Shown here in pieces: positions 6,537 through 13,532 of a stretch of 20,854 bases of DNA (position 1 is its first letter; the number at the start of each line of letters is the position of its first letter). Under the pieces are notes generated by a model. It was not told the origin of the DNA and ran no database searches. It saw nothing but the letters and a program-made list of their open reading frames with translations. This DNA is from Thermoplasmatota archaeon (GTDB taxonomy: Archaea; Thermoplasmatota; E2; DHVEG-1): positions 1 to 20,854 of the forward strand of contig JAHJFH010000331.1 of the NCBI GenBank assembly GCA_018824925.1, in the 5' to 3' direction. A program made the position numbers and the translations under genes.

Positions 6537-7415
6537 ATGACTCAGATACGGATAGGGCAAGCAGGTATACCATTATCGTGTAAAGGTCGAACAAATAAGG
6601 ATGGGATTGCGTATACCCATAATCAACTTGATTTGAATGCTATAGAAATCCAGTTTGTTCGTGGCCTATATATTATGGCTGATGAGGAAGCAGCGTTTAT
6701 AAAAAATTTTGCTGAAGAAAATGATATGGAGATACATGTACATGCTCCCTATTATATCAACCTTGCAGGTGAGGCTGATGAGGTTGAGATGAGTTTTGAA
6801 AAAATCATGCGTGCTGCAACGATGGCGGATAATATCGGTGCAGAGACCGTTATCATTCACCCGGGTTTTTATGGTGAGAATTCTGAGAAAAAAACGATGA
6901 AGTTAATAATCAAGAATGTTAAGAAAATCACGGGGATGATGAAAAAAGAAAAAATCAGGGTGAAGTTAGCGATTGAAACTATGGGAAAACAGAAGGTATT
7001 TGGTACCCTGGATGAGGTTATTGAGGTCTGTAAAAGTGTAAAGGATGTGGTGCCAGTTATTGATCTTGCACATATCCATGCTCGGGGAAATGGGTGTTTA
7101 AAGGAACGGAAAAGTTTTGAGGAAATGTTTGATAAGCTCGTTCCCTTGAAATTGAAGAAATATATTATTCATGTTACCGGGGTGTTGTATGAAGATGGGA
7201 ATGAGTTTTATCATCTACCAATTAAGAAAGGTGATATGCCGATAGCTCCCGTAATTGAAATAATTCTTGACCGAAAATATACAGCGACGCTGATATCTGA
7301 ATCTCCTTTATTGGAACATGATGCGGTGTATATTAAATTACAGGTTGAAAAAGCCATTATGAAACGGACAGGTAAGGAAGAAGCGCATTATAAGGATCTT
7401 TCTGAGATAGCATGA
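6537..7415 (+). CDS. Endonuclease IV-like TIM-barrel protein (AP endonuclease family 2)
   Basis: A 292-residue xylose-isomerase-like TIM barrel related to the metal-dependent AP endonuclease Nfo, which cuts DNA 5' of abasic sites using three metal ions. Candidate metal ligands from the ATG at 6537 are H69 (HAPYY), H108 (IIHPGF), E147 (AIETMG), D176 and H179 (IDLAH), H212 (IIHVTG), H226 (YHLP) and E255 (SESPL). The Asp that pairs with the seventh-strand His in E. coli Nfo (D-x-H) appears to be replaced: position 224 is Phe, with Glu at 223. This could mean altered metal binding or another substrate, so DNA repair activity is not certain. GTG 6519 is a less likely start. Its stop overlaps the next gene's ATG in ATGA, so the two are translationally coupled. 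Confidence 0.82.
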   Translation: MTQIRIGQAGIPLSCKGRTNKDGIAYTHNQLDLNAIEIQFVRGLYIMADEEAAFIKNFAEENDMEIHVHAPYYINLAGEADEVEMSFEKIMRAATMADNIGAETVIIHPGFYGENSEKKTMKLIIKNVKKITGMMKKEKIRVKLAIETMGKQKVFGTLDEVIEVCKSVKDVVPVIDLAHIHARGNGCLKERKSFEEMFDKLVPLKLKKYIIHVTGVLYEDGNEFYHLPIKKGDMPIAPVIEIILDRKYTATLISESPLLEHDAVYIKLQVEKAIMKRTGKEEAHYKDLSEIA

Positions 7416-7972
7416 GTAAAAAGGGAATGTTTCATCAATCATCTGGCTATATTTCATTTAAAATCACAGATATTCTAAGTAAGGTTGATAAATATCAGAT
7501 TGACCAGGTTATTAGTCATTTTTTTTCTGTGAATCGAATATTTGTGTATGGTGCGGGACGTTCGGGGTTAGTTGCTCGAGCTTTTGCGATTCGACTGGTG
7601 CATCTCGGGTTTCAGACCTTTGTTATTGGTGAGACGATTGGGGCACCGGTTAAAAAGGATGATTTAGTGTTTATCATCACGGGTTCGGGGGAAACAATTC
7701 CTGCGGTGATGACGGCTGAGATTGCTCAGAAGATTGGTGCGAAAGTAGTTGTGGTGACTTCGCGGGCTGATTCCCGGATTACCCAATTTGCTGATATTTC
7801 TGTGATTTTGGCTGCTGAGTGTGATGAAACGGATCGTCGGAAGCTTGCGCCGTTGGGGACGTTGTTTGAGGCGAGTGCATGGTTACTTTTAGATGCGCTT
7901 GTGGCTGAGTTAATGGATAAAAAGGGAGAGACGGAACAGTCCATGCAGGCACGTCATGCTACCCTAGAATAA
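7412..7972 (+). CDS. hxlB: 6-phospho-3-hexuloisomerase (SIS domain)
   Basis: A 186-residue SIS-fold sugar-phosphate isomerase. 6-phospho-3-hexuloisomerase interconverts D-arabino-3-hexulose 6-phosphate and fructose 6-phosphate in the ribulose monophosphate pathway. In archaea that pathway often runs in reverse to make ribulose 5-phosphate for nucleotides, and can also fix formaldehyde. Diagnostic segments are IFVYGAGRSGLVARAFA (43-59), GSGET (91-95), VTSRADS (115-121), the catalytic-Glu segment APLGTLFE (E153) and the C-terminal RHATLE. Length matches the family. It shares ATGA with the preceding gene. The partner hexulose-6-phosphate synthase is not in the window. Other SIS isomerases such as GmhA are less likely given the GTLFE and RHATLE signatures. 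Confidence 0.88.
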   Translation: MSKKGMFHQSSGYISFKITDILSKVDKYQIDQVISHFFSVNRIFVYGAGRSGLVARAFAIRLVHLGFQTFVIGETIGAPVKKDDLVFIITGSGETIPAVMTAEIAQKIGAKVVVVTSRADSRITQFADISVILAAECDETDRRKLAPLGTLFEASAWLLLDALVAELMDKKGETEQSMQARHATLE

Positions 7973-8009
7973 GCATACTAGTTAGAGCAAAATACATGCT
8001 AGTAAGACG

Positions 8010-8015
8010 TTTTTT
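8010..8015 (+). terminator. Oligo-T terminator candidate after hxlB
   Basis: Six Ts about 38 bases past the hxlB stop and upstream of the infB promoter region. It would separate the two transcription units. Confidence 0.35.
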
Positions 8016-8048
8016 CATAGAAACCCGGGCATGTTTATTCGATAACAT

Positions 8049-8060
8049 TTTATATAAATA
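8049..8060 (+). promoter_or_regulatory. Distal TATA box upstream of infB
   Basis: TTTATATAAATA is a strong TATA-like element followed by a T-rich stretch. It predicts a transcript start near 8080 and a leader of roughly 90 bases for infB. It could also serve an unannotated short RNA, although I see no conserved structure in that interval. Confidence 0.45.
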
Positions 8061-8110
8061 TTTTTTTAAGAACATCTTCAAGTAAATTGCAATCTATATA
8101 GATAATACCC

Positions 8111-8124
8111 ATATATTTTTATAA
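8111..8124 (+). promoter_or_regulatory. Proximal TATA box of infB
   Basis: ATATATTTTTATAA predicts a transcript start near 8141. That fits translation from the ATG at 8169 with the strong ribosome-binding site GGGGGTGA at 8153-8160, and argues against the TTG at 8130. Confidence 0.45.
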
Positions 8125-8168
8125 GTAGGTTGTATCTAGGGGGCTCGAGAATGGGGGTGACACACCAG

Positions 8169-9932
8169 ATGAATGCTCCTTCTACCTATATACGACAGCC
8201 GATAGTCAGTGTGTTAGGTCATGTTGACCATGGGAAAACGACGTTACTAGATTATATTCGTGGTAGTACCGTGGCAGCACGCGAATCTGGTGCTATTACA
8301 CAGCATATTGGTGCCACTGAAGTCCCTATTGATGCTATTCATCGTATTTGTGGTGAGTTATTAGGAAAAAAGAAATTTACTGTCCCTGGTTTATTGTTCA
8401 TTGATACCCCCGGGCATCATGCTTTTACGACGTTACGAGCGCGTGGTGGGTCACTGGCGGATCTTGCGGTATTAATAGTTGATATCACTGAAGGATTTCG
8501 CCCGCAGACCCATGAGTCTATTAATATTCTTCGGCAATATAAAACCCCGTTTATTGTTGCAGCAAATAAGGTTGATCGGATTAATGGATGGCAAACTGTG
8601 GCTGGTAGCACGCAATCTCGTATTGAGCAGCAAACAGCGAAAGTCCGTGGATTATTTGAAGAACGGTTGTATGAATTAATTGGTAAGCTTTACGATAAGA
8701 AATTTGAGGCTGATCTGTATTATAATGTAAAAGATTTTCGAAAAATGGTACCGATTATCCCTATATCCTCCTTAAATGGGGAGGGGGTTCCTGAATTATT
8801 AATGGTGTTGGTTGGGTTAGCCCAGCGTTTTTTGGAAGTACGGCTTTCTAGTGAAAGTGGGCCGGGAAAGGGTACCGTCCTTGAAGTCAAAGAGGATGTG
8901 GGTCTTGGTACAACCGCGGATACGATTATTTATAGTGGAACGGTCCGGAAAGATGATATAATTATCTTTGGGACTCGTGATGAGCCATTGGTCACTAAGA
9001 TTAAGGCGTTGTTGAAACCACGGCCCCTTGATGAAATCCGTGATCCTCGAGAGCGTTTTGATAGTGTATCTGAGGTACATGCTGCCTGTGGGATTAAGAT
9101 ATCTGCTCCTGATCTTGATGATGTTATGCCGGGTGCGCCCCTTCGAGTTATCAAAAACAATAAAGAAGAATTAATTGCGGAAATTAAGAAACAATCACAG
9201 GTTGATATCGCGCTTGATGCAACCGGAATTTTTCTGAAAGCCGATGCGGTAGGGTCACTAGAGGCATTAGCAAAAGAATCACATGATAAAGGCGTTCAGA
9301 TACGAAAAGCTGAGATAGGTAATGTTTCGAAACGAGATATTATTGAGGCTAATGCCATCACTGATCCCCTGGATAAAGTGATTTTTGCGTTTAATGTAAG
9401 GATTTTACCTGAGGCAAAAGATGAGCTCGTCATTGCTAATGTTAAGCTGTTCGATGAAGATGTTATTTATACCATAATGGAAAAATATGATGTCTGGCTT
9501 GAAGAGAAAAAAGCGGAAATGGATCGACAACGACGACAGGATTTTATCCATCCGGGGATGTTACGATTTCTTCCCGAATATATTTTTAGACTGAGTCACC
9601 CTGCAATTATTGGGGTTCGCGTGCTCGCTGGGCGGATAAAAGTTGGAATGCGGCTCATGCGTGATGATGGAAAAATCATTGGTACCGTCAAAGGCATCCA
9701 ATCAGAAAACCGGCCTGTCGAGGAGGCGCTACAGGGACAAGAAATCGCTATTTCAATAGAGGGTGTAACGGTTGGACGTCAAATCAAAGGAGACGACATT
9801 CTCTACACCGTTATACCAGAAACTGATGCAAAGAAACTAAAAAATCTGGATCTCCTAACGAGTGATGAAAAAGAGGTTTTATATAAAATTTATGAAATAA
9901 ATAGGAAAGAAAACAAATTTTGGGGTATGTAA
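8169..9932 (+). CDS. infB: Translation initiation factor aIF5B (IF2 family GTPase)
   Basis: aIF5B is the archaeal/eukaryotic form of IF2. It promotes subunit joining and initiator tRNA placement, using GTP. From the ATG at 8169 the protein has 587 residues, in the usual archaeal size range. G1 is GHVDHGKT (17-24), G3 DTPGH (79-83) and G4 NKVD (133-136); domain II, the alpha/beta domain III and the C-terminal tRNA-binding barrel follow, ending in a helical LTSDEKEVLYKI segment. No intein interrupts the GTPase domain, unlike some archaeal homologues. Start choice: GGGGGTGA eight bases before 8169 is the best ribosome-binding site; ATG 8151 (six residues longer) is possible. In many euryarchaea infB sits beside ndk; here the ATP synthase operon lies between them. 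Confidence 0.95.
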   Translation: MNAPSTYIRQPIVSVLGHVDHGKTTLLDYIRGSTVAARESGAITQHIGATEVPIDAIHRICGELLGKKKFTVPGLLFIDTPGHHAFTTLRARGGSLADLAVLIVDITEGFRPQTHESINILRQYKTPFIVAANKVDRINGWQTVAGSTQSRIEQQTAKVRGLFEERLYELIGKLYDKKFEADLYYNVKDFRKMVPIIPISSLNGEGVPELLMVLVGLAQRFLEVRLSSESGPGKGTVLEVKEDVGLGTTADTIIYSGTVRKDDIIIFGTRDEPLVTKIKALLKPRPLDEIRDPRERFDSVSEVHAACGIKISAPDLDDVMPGAPLRVIKNNKEELIAEIKKQSQVDIALDATGIFLKADAVGSLEALAKESHDKGVQIRKAEIGNVSKRDIIEANAITDPLDKVIFAFNVRILPEAKDELVIANVKLFDEDVIYTIMEKYDVWLEEKKAEMDRQRRQDFIHPGMLRFLPEYIFRLSHPAIIGVRVLAGRIKVGMRLMRDDGKIIGTVKGIQSENRPVEEALQGQEIAISIEGVTVGRQIKGDDILYTVIPETDAKKLKNLDLLTSDEKEVLYKIYEINRKENKFWGM

Positions 9933-9937
9933 CCCCA
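9921..9937 (+). promoter_or_regulatory. Hairpin spanning infB stop codon
   Basis: TGGGGT and ACCCCA form a perfect 6-bp stem around the loop ATGTA, and the infB stop codon lies inside. No T run follows, so it is not an obvious terminator. It may protect the 3' end or tune read-through into the ATP synthase operon. Confidence 0.4.
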
Positions 9938-9949
9938 CTACAAAAACAC

Positions 9950-9958
9950 ATATAAAAG
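9950..9958 (+). promoter_or_regulatory. TATA box of ATP synthase operon
   Basis: ATATAAAAG, about 30 bases before the atpH ATG, is the best promoter candidate for the whole operon. GAGGT at 9971-9975 could be a ribosome-binding site if transcription starts slightly early; otherwise the mRNA would be nearly leaderless. Confidence 0.55.
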
Positions 9959-9982
9959 GGTGTTTTATTCGAGGTAACAACC

Positions 9983-10294
9983 ATGACATCACTACAACAA
10001 ATCAAAGACGCAGAAACCAAAGCACTACAGGACATTGAAACAGCAAAAAAAGACGCAGAAACTAGTATCGAAGAAGCACATAAAACCGCTGAAAAAGAAC
10101 GAAACACCATCATCGCCACTGCCGAAAAACAAGTTCAGGAACTCCTTAAACAAACACAGAACGATGCCCAAAAAGACATTGAAACCATTAAAAAAACCAT
10201 GAAACAAGACATCGCCTCAATGAAAAAACATGCGGAAAAACATATTGACACCGCAGTCACCCATATCATATCAGTTATTGAACAGGGGGATTAG
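9983..10294 (+). CDS. ahaH: A-type ATP synthase subunit H (peripheral stalk)
   Basis: A 103-residue Ala/Lys/Glu-rich coiled coil with almost no hydrophobic core breaks, matching the archaeal ATP synthase H subunit. H pairs with subunit E to form the peripheral stalks that hold the A3B3 headpiece against subunit I. The heptad/hendecad pattern runs nearly the full length (LQQIKDAETKALQDIETA at the N-terminus). The sense strand is A- and C-rich, unlike the end of infB. It is the first gene of the operon, directly before subunit I, the order seen in Methanosarcina (ahaHIKECFABDG). Identification rests on composition, length and position, since such coiled coils carry few motifs. Confidence 0.88.
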   Translation: MTSLQQIKDAETKALQDIETAKKDAETSIEEAHKTAEKERNTIIATAEKQVQELLKQTQNDAQKDIETIKKTMKQDIASMKKHAEKHIDTAVTHIISVIEQGD

Positions 10295-10315
10295 GCAATT
10301 CTCTTTCCAGCACGT

Positions 10316-12325
10316 ATGAAAAAAGTTTCAATCATTGTTCATCAGCAACAGGTAGAGGATGTCATAGAAACCCTTCATGAAACAGGAGTGGCCGAAATCA
10401 TCGATATCTCCAAAGACGACCCTGAACTGTTGAAAGAAACTGAGCGTGCAACCACCCATCCAGAGGCCAGTAACTGCTCTGAATATGAACTCCGCTTAAC
10501 CCGCCTTATCGATATTTTAAAACGAACTCAGAAAAAACCCTCAGGGATTAAAGCGTTGTTGCATCCCGCGCTCCCAGAAAAAACCTATGTAGACCCAAAC
10601 TCACTTGATGAACTCTATTCAAATGCAGAAAGTATTCTGCAGGATATTGAACAAACCTGTATCGAATATGACGAAGAACAACATGCGCTACAGCAGAAAA
10701 TCGATGATCTTGAGGAAGAACTCCACCATCTTCAGGTGGTACAATCATTTGATTTTAATCTCAAGGACCTAGGTACTTCCCAGTATCTGTATATCGTTGC
10801 TGGTACAACACATGATCTTTCTGCGGTTACCCAAAATTTGAAGGTTATTTCTGATGAAATTGAACTTTTTTCACATGCGTTTGGTACGAAAAAGGAACGA
10901 AAATGGGCGGTAGTTATTGCTTCACATATTTCCTTTAAAGAGGCAGTTGATAAACTATGTCGAGATTATATAGAAACATTTACTTTTGCGCACTATGATG
11001 GTACGCCTCGCTCAGTTTTTTCAGTGGTACAGAAACATATTTCGGAGTTTCAGGATAAGAAACAGGAACTCGTGCATGGCCTTAGTACCTATGCTCTATC
11101 ACATCTGCAGGAGCTCTTGGTTTTGCGAGAGGAAATCAGGTTAGAGCGATTCCGTAAAGAAATATCGAAAAATTTTGCAAAAACCATGTCCACCTATGTA
11201 ATTAAGGCATGGGTGTTGGCTGAAGATGAGCAAAATGTGAAACAACAACTCATTCAAAAAACCAATGACTCTATTATTTATGAATCGAAAAAACCATCAG
11301 CTAATCCTGATAATCCACCTACGTACATGAAGTTACCTAAATGGGCGGCCTCATTTCAAACGTTACTTGAATTATTTGCCATTCCTAAATACAATGAACT
11401 TAACCCCACAATTCCCATGGGTATCTTTTTCATTATCTTTTTTGGAGTCATGCTGGGGGATGGGGGGTATGGCCTGGTTATTTTTATTTTATCACTATTT
11501 GGCTTTTTTTATATTGGTAAATCAAGCTCAATGATTCGTACATTTTCATTTTTAGGGATATGGTTGGGATTGACAACGACGATTGTTGGTTTTTTAACGA
11601 ATAGTTTCTTTGGTGATTTTATCCCTCAGTTTATCTATCATGACCCTGATCGATTGATTTTTAGTCTCACCATTTTTGGTATACATCTTCCTGTAGAATC
11701 TCTAAAAGATCCTCTGCTACTCTTAACAATCGCGCTTGTATTTGGATTACTTCATATGAATTTAGGGATTGTGTTAGCTATAATTCAAACCACGAGAAAT
11801 AAACAATACAAGGAACTAGTGACCAATCATTTTTCATGGATTCTCCTCGAAATTGGTGGTGGACTACTCATCGCGGAAAACCTTCTAAAAATGATGACGC
11901 TTACCACACTGGTACAATATATTGCCGCAATTTTTGTGGTCATCGGGCTTATATTACGATTACTTCATTCAGGCCCACTGGGGTTTTTTGATATCACCGG
12001 GTTTGTTGGAGATTGGTTATCCTATGCACGACTGCTTGCCTTAGGTCTTGCTACTACTGGGATGGCATTGGCATTTAATATCGTGGCAATGCTGTTTGCT
12101 ACTATGATTCCTCTTGAAATTGTTGCACTTATTGTTATGAGTATTTTATTGGTAGGACTCCATCTCATTAATCTGTTGCTCCAAGCACTTGGTGCAGGGG
12201 TTCATTCGTTACGGTTACAGTATGTAGAATTTTTTAATCGTTTTTATAGTGGAGGCGGTCATAAATTCAAACCGTTCTCCATAAAACGAACCTATACAAC
12301 GACAAAAAGAGGTAAAATAAGCTAA
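10316..12325 (+). CDS. atpI: A-type ATP synthase subunit I (membrane stator, a-subunit)
   Basis: Subunit I is the stator of the membrane sector: ions reach and leave the c-ring through its half channels. The 669-residue protein has a cytoplasmic N-terminal domain (about 1-340, with MKKVSIIVHQQQVEDVIETL and long coiled coils) and a C-terminal membrane domain (about 355-655) with some seven to eight helices. Signature segments are FGVMLGDGGYG after the first membrane helix, and LSYARLLALGLA with R572, the essential arginine that faces the c-ring carboxylate. The ATG lies 21 bases after the H stop with no strong ribosome-binding site. The coding strand changes from A/C-rich to G/T-rich near 10750, inside the cytoplasmic domain. 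Confidence 0.95.
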   Translation: MKKVSIIVHQQQVEDVIETLHETGVAEIIDISKDDPELLKETERATTHPEASNCSEYELRLTRLIDILKRTQKKPSGIKALLHPALPEKTYVDPNSLDELYSNAESILQDIEQTCIEYDEEQHALQQKIDDLEEELHHLQVVQSFDFNLKDLGTSQYLYIVAGTTHDLSAVTQNLKVISDEIELFSHAFGTKKERKWAVVIASHISFKEAVDKLCRDYIETFTFAHYDGTPRSVFSVVQKHISEFQDKKQELVHGLSTYALSHLQELLVLREEIRLERFRKEISKNFAKTMSTYVIKAWVLAEDEQNVKQQLIQKTNDSIIYESKKPSANPDNPPTYMKLPKWAASFQTLLELFAIPKYNELNPTIPMGIFFIIFFGVMLGDGGYGLVIFILSLFGFFYIGKSSSMIRTFSFLGIWLGLTTTIVGFLTNSFFGDFIPQFIYHDPDRLIFSLTIFGIHLPVESLKDPLLLLTIALVFGLLHMNLGIVLAIIQTTRNKQYKELVTNHFSWILLEIGGGLLIAENLLKMMTLTTLVQYIAAIFVVIGLILRLLHSGPLGFFDITGFVGDWLSYARLLALGLATTGMALAFNIVAMLFATMIPLEIVALIVMSILLVGLHLINLLLQALGAGVHSLRLQYVEFFNRFYSGGGHKFKPFSIKRTYTTTKRGKIS

Positions 12326-12348
12326 GAAAAAAAAATCCGAACTAAACC

Positions 12349-12354
12349 GGAGGG
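12349..12354 (+). promoter_or_regulatory. Strong ribosome-binding site of atpK
   Basis: GGAGGG, ten bases before the ATG at 12365, is the clearest Shine-Dalgarno sequence in the operon. The c subunit is needed in many copies per enzyme, so boosted translation makes sense. It also supports ATG 12365 over the in-frame ATG at 12374. Confidence 0.6.
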
Positions 12355-12364
12355 AATAAAAAAT

Positions 12365-12949
12365 ATGGTAACTATGAAAACAAAAGCAAGAACCGCGATA
12401 CTACTCCTAGCTATCATAACCTTTCTCATGGTTATGGGTACCGCAGCCGCTGAACCATTAACGGGAGAAGAAGGAAACACCCAATCTCTCATTATCATTG
12501 GCTGTGCACTAGCTGTAGGTATTGCAGGTATTGGATCAGCATTAGGTCTCATGCTTGCGGGAACAGCCGCTGTTGCGGTAACCGGTGAAAAACCTGAATT
12601 ATTTGGGAAATGTCTCGTATTTCAGGTCTTACCAATGACCCAAGCGGTCTATGGGCTGCTGACAGCTATTTTGCTCATGATGGGTTCTGGGCTCTTAGGT
12701 GGAGCTGCCACAGCAGATTTGTCGAACCCCATGCTCGGAATTTCCGCAATTGGTATTGGCCTTGTAGTTGGTCTAACCGGAATATCTGCAGCAAACCAGG
12801 GTATGGTAGCCAGTGCCTCAATTGCAGCAACTGCCCGCAATCCTGATGTTGCTGCTCGAGGAATTATCTATTGTGTTATGCCAGAGACAATTGCCATCTT
12901 TGGGTTACTTGTGGGTATTCTCCTCATGACTGGATTAGGGTTACTATAG
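12365..12949 (+). CDS. atpK: A-type ATP synthase subunit K (c-ring proteolipid), V-type four-helix form
   Basis: The rotor-ring subunit that carries ions across the membrane. It is 194 residues with two fused hairpins (about 44-110 and 124-193) preceded by an extra hydrophobic N-terminus (10-29) ending in GTAAAEP, like a cleavable signal peptide. The first hairpin has VLPMTQAVYG, with Gln in place of the usual carboxylate; the second has VMPETIAIFG with E174. Together L89, T92, Q93, Q145 and E174 match the five Na+ ligands I recall for Enterococcus hirae NtpK (L61, T64, Q65, Q110, E139). This predicts one ion per four helices and Na+ coupling. The hairpin order and position after subunit I are standard. 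Confidence 0.93.
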   Translation: MVTMKTKARTAILLLAIITFLMVMGTAAAEPLTGEEGNTQSLIIIGCALAVGIAGIGSALGLMLAGTAAVAVTGEKPELFGKCLVFQVLPMTQAVYGLLTAILLMMGSGLLGGAATADLSNPMLGISAIGIGLVVGLTGISAANQGMVASASIAATARNPDVAARGIIYCVMPETIAIFGLLVGILLMTGLGLL

Positions 12950-12956
12950 AGGATGT

Positions 12957-13520
12957 ATGAGCAGTCAAAACCTTATTAAACGGATACAGGAAGAATCCAT
13001 AGCGGAAATAACACAGATCCACCATCAGGCGAACCATCAGGCTGAGCAAATAGTGTCAGAAGCACGAGCCCTGGCAAAACAGGGGGCCTCACAGATTCTT
13101 GAACGTGGGAAACAACAAAGTGATAACGTAAAAAAAATCTTGATTTCAAAGGCACATCAAGAAGTGAATCGGGCACTGATGAATGCCAAAGATGCTCTTA
13201 TCGATGATTGTTTTCAACAGGCACTCAAGAACCTTGCTGATCTCAACAGTGTACAGTATCGAAAAATCGCTACACACTTGCTGAAATATGGGAGTGAACG
13301 GATACAAAACCCTGGTAGTGTACGTATATCTCGTGATGAAGATAAAGAACTAGCACAAAACAAAGGTCTTGCGGTTATGGGTTTGCAACAAACGATTGGT
13401 GGCATGGTGATTATATCTAAAGATGGGAAACTTTCGATTGATAACACATTTGAAGGGATTCTACAACGCAAAAAACATGAAATACGAACCGAGGTAGGGA
13501 AACTACTTTTTACGCAATAA
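12957..13520 (+). CDS. atpE: A-type ATP synthase subunit E (peripheral stalk)
   Basis: A 187-residue partner of subunit H in the peripheral stalk. The N-terminal half is a long coiled coil (about 1-95, e.g. ESIAEITQIHHQANHQAEQI), and the C-terminal half is the globular domain that binds the headpiece, with the typical GGMVIISKDGKLSIDNTFE segment near 147-165. Length fits the family. The ATG is 7 bases after the c-subunit stop, with AGAGG at 12948-12952 as a ribosome-binding site. A second ATG at 12953 is out of frame. It is followed after 12 bases by subunit C. Confidence 0.92.
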   Translation: MSSQNLIKRIQEESIAEITQIHHQANHQAEQIVSEARALAKQGASQILERGKQQSDNVKKILISKAHQEVNRALMNAKDALIDDCFQQALKNLADLNSVQYRKIATHLLKYGSERIQNPGSVRISRDEDKELAQNKGLAVMGLQQTIGGMVIISKDGKLSIDNTFEGILQRKKHEIRTEVGKLLFTQ

Positions 13521-13532
13521 GGTGAACCAAGC

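Noticed and set aside
8061..8110. Small RNA gene between the two infB TATA boxes
   Set aside because: The interval is AT-rich with no stable stem, no C/D box pair and no oligo-T end at a suitable distance.
8130..8168. infB start at TTG 8130 or ATG 8151
   Set aside because: TTG 8130 precedes the predicted proximal transcript start. ATG 8151 has a weaker ribosome-binding site than the GGGGGTGA eight bases before ATG 8169, though it is not excluded.
8217..8240. Intein in the aIF5B GTPase domain
   Set aside because: G1, G3 and G4 are at normal spacing and the protein length is standard.
12610..12846. Alternative-frame reading within atpK
   Set aside because: It is nested in the strongly conserved c subunit and its translation shows no membrane or domain pattern.
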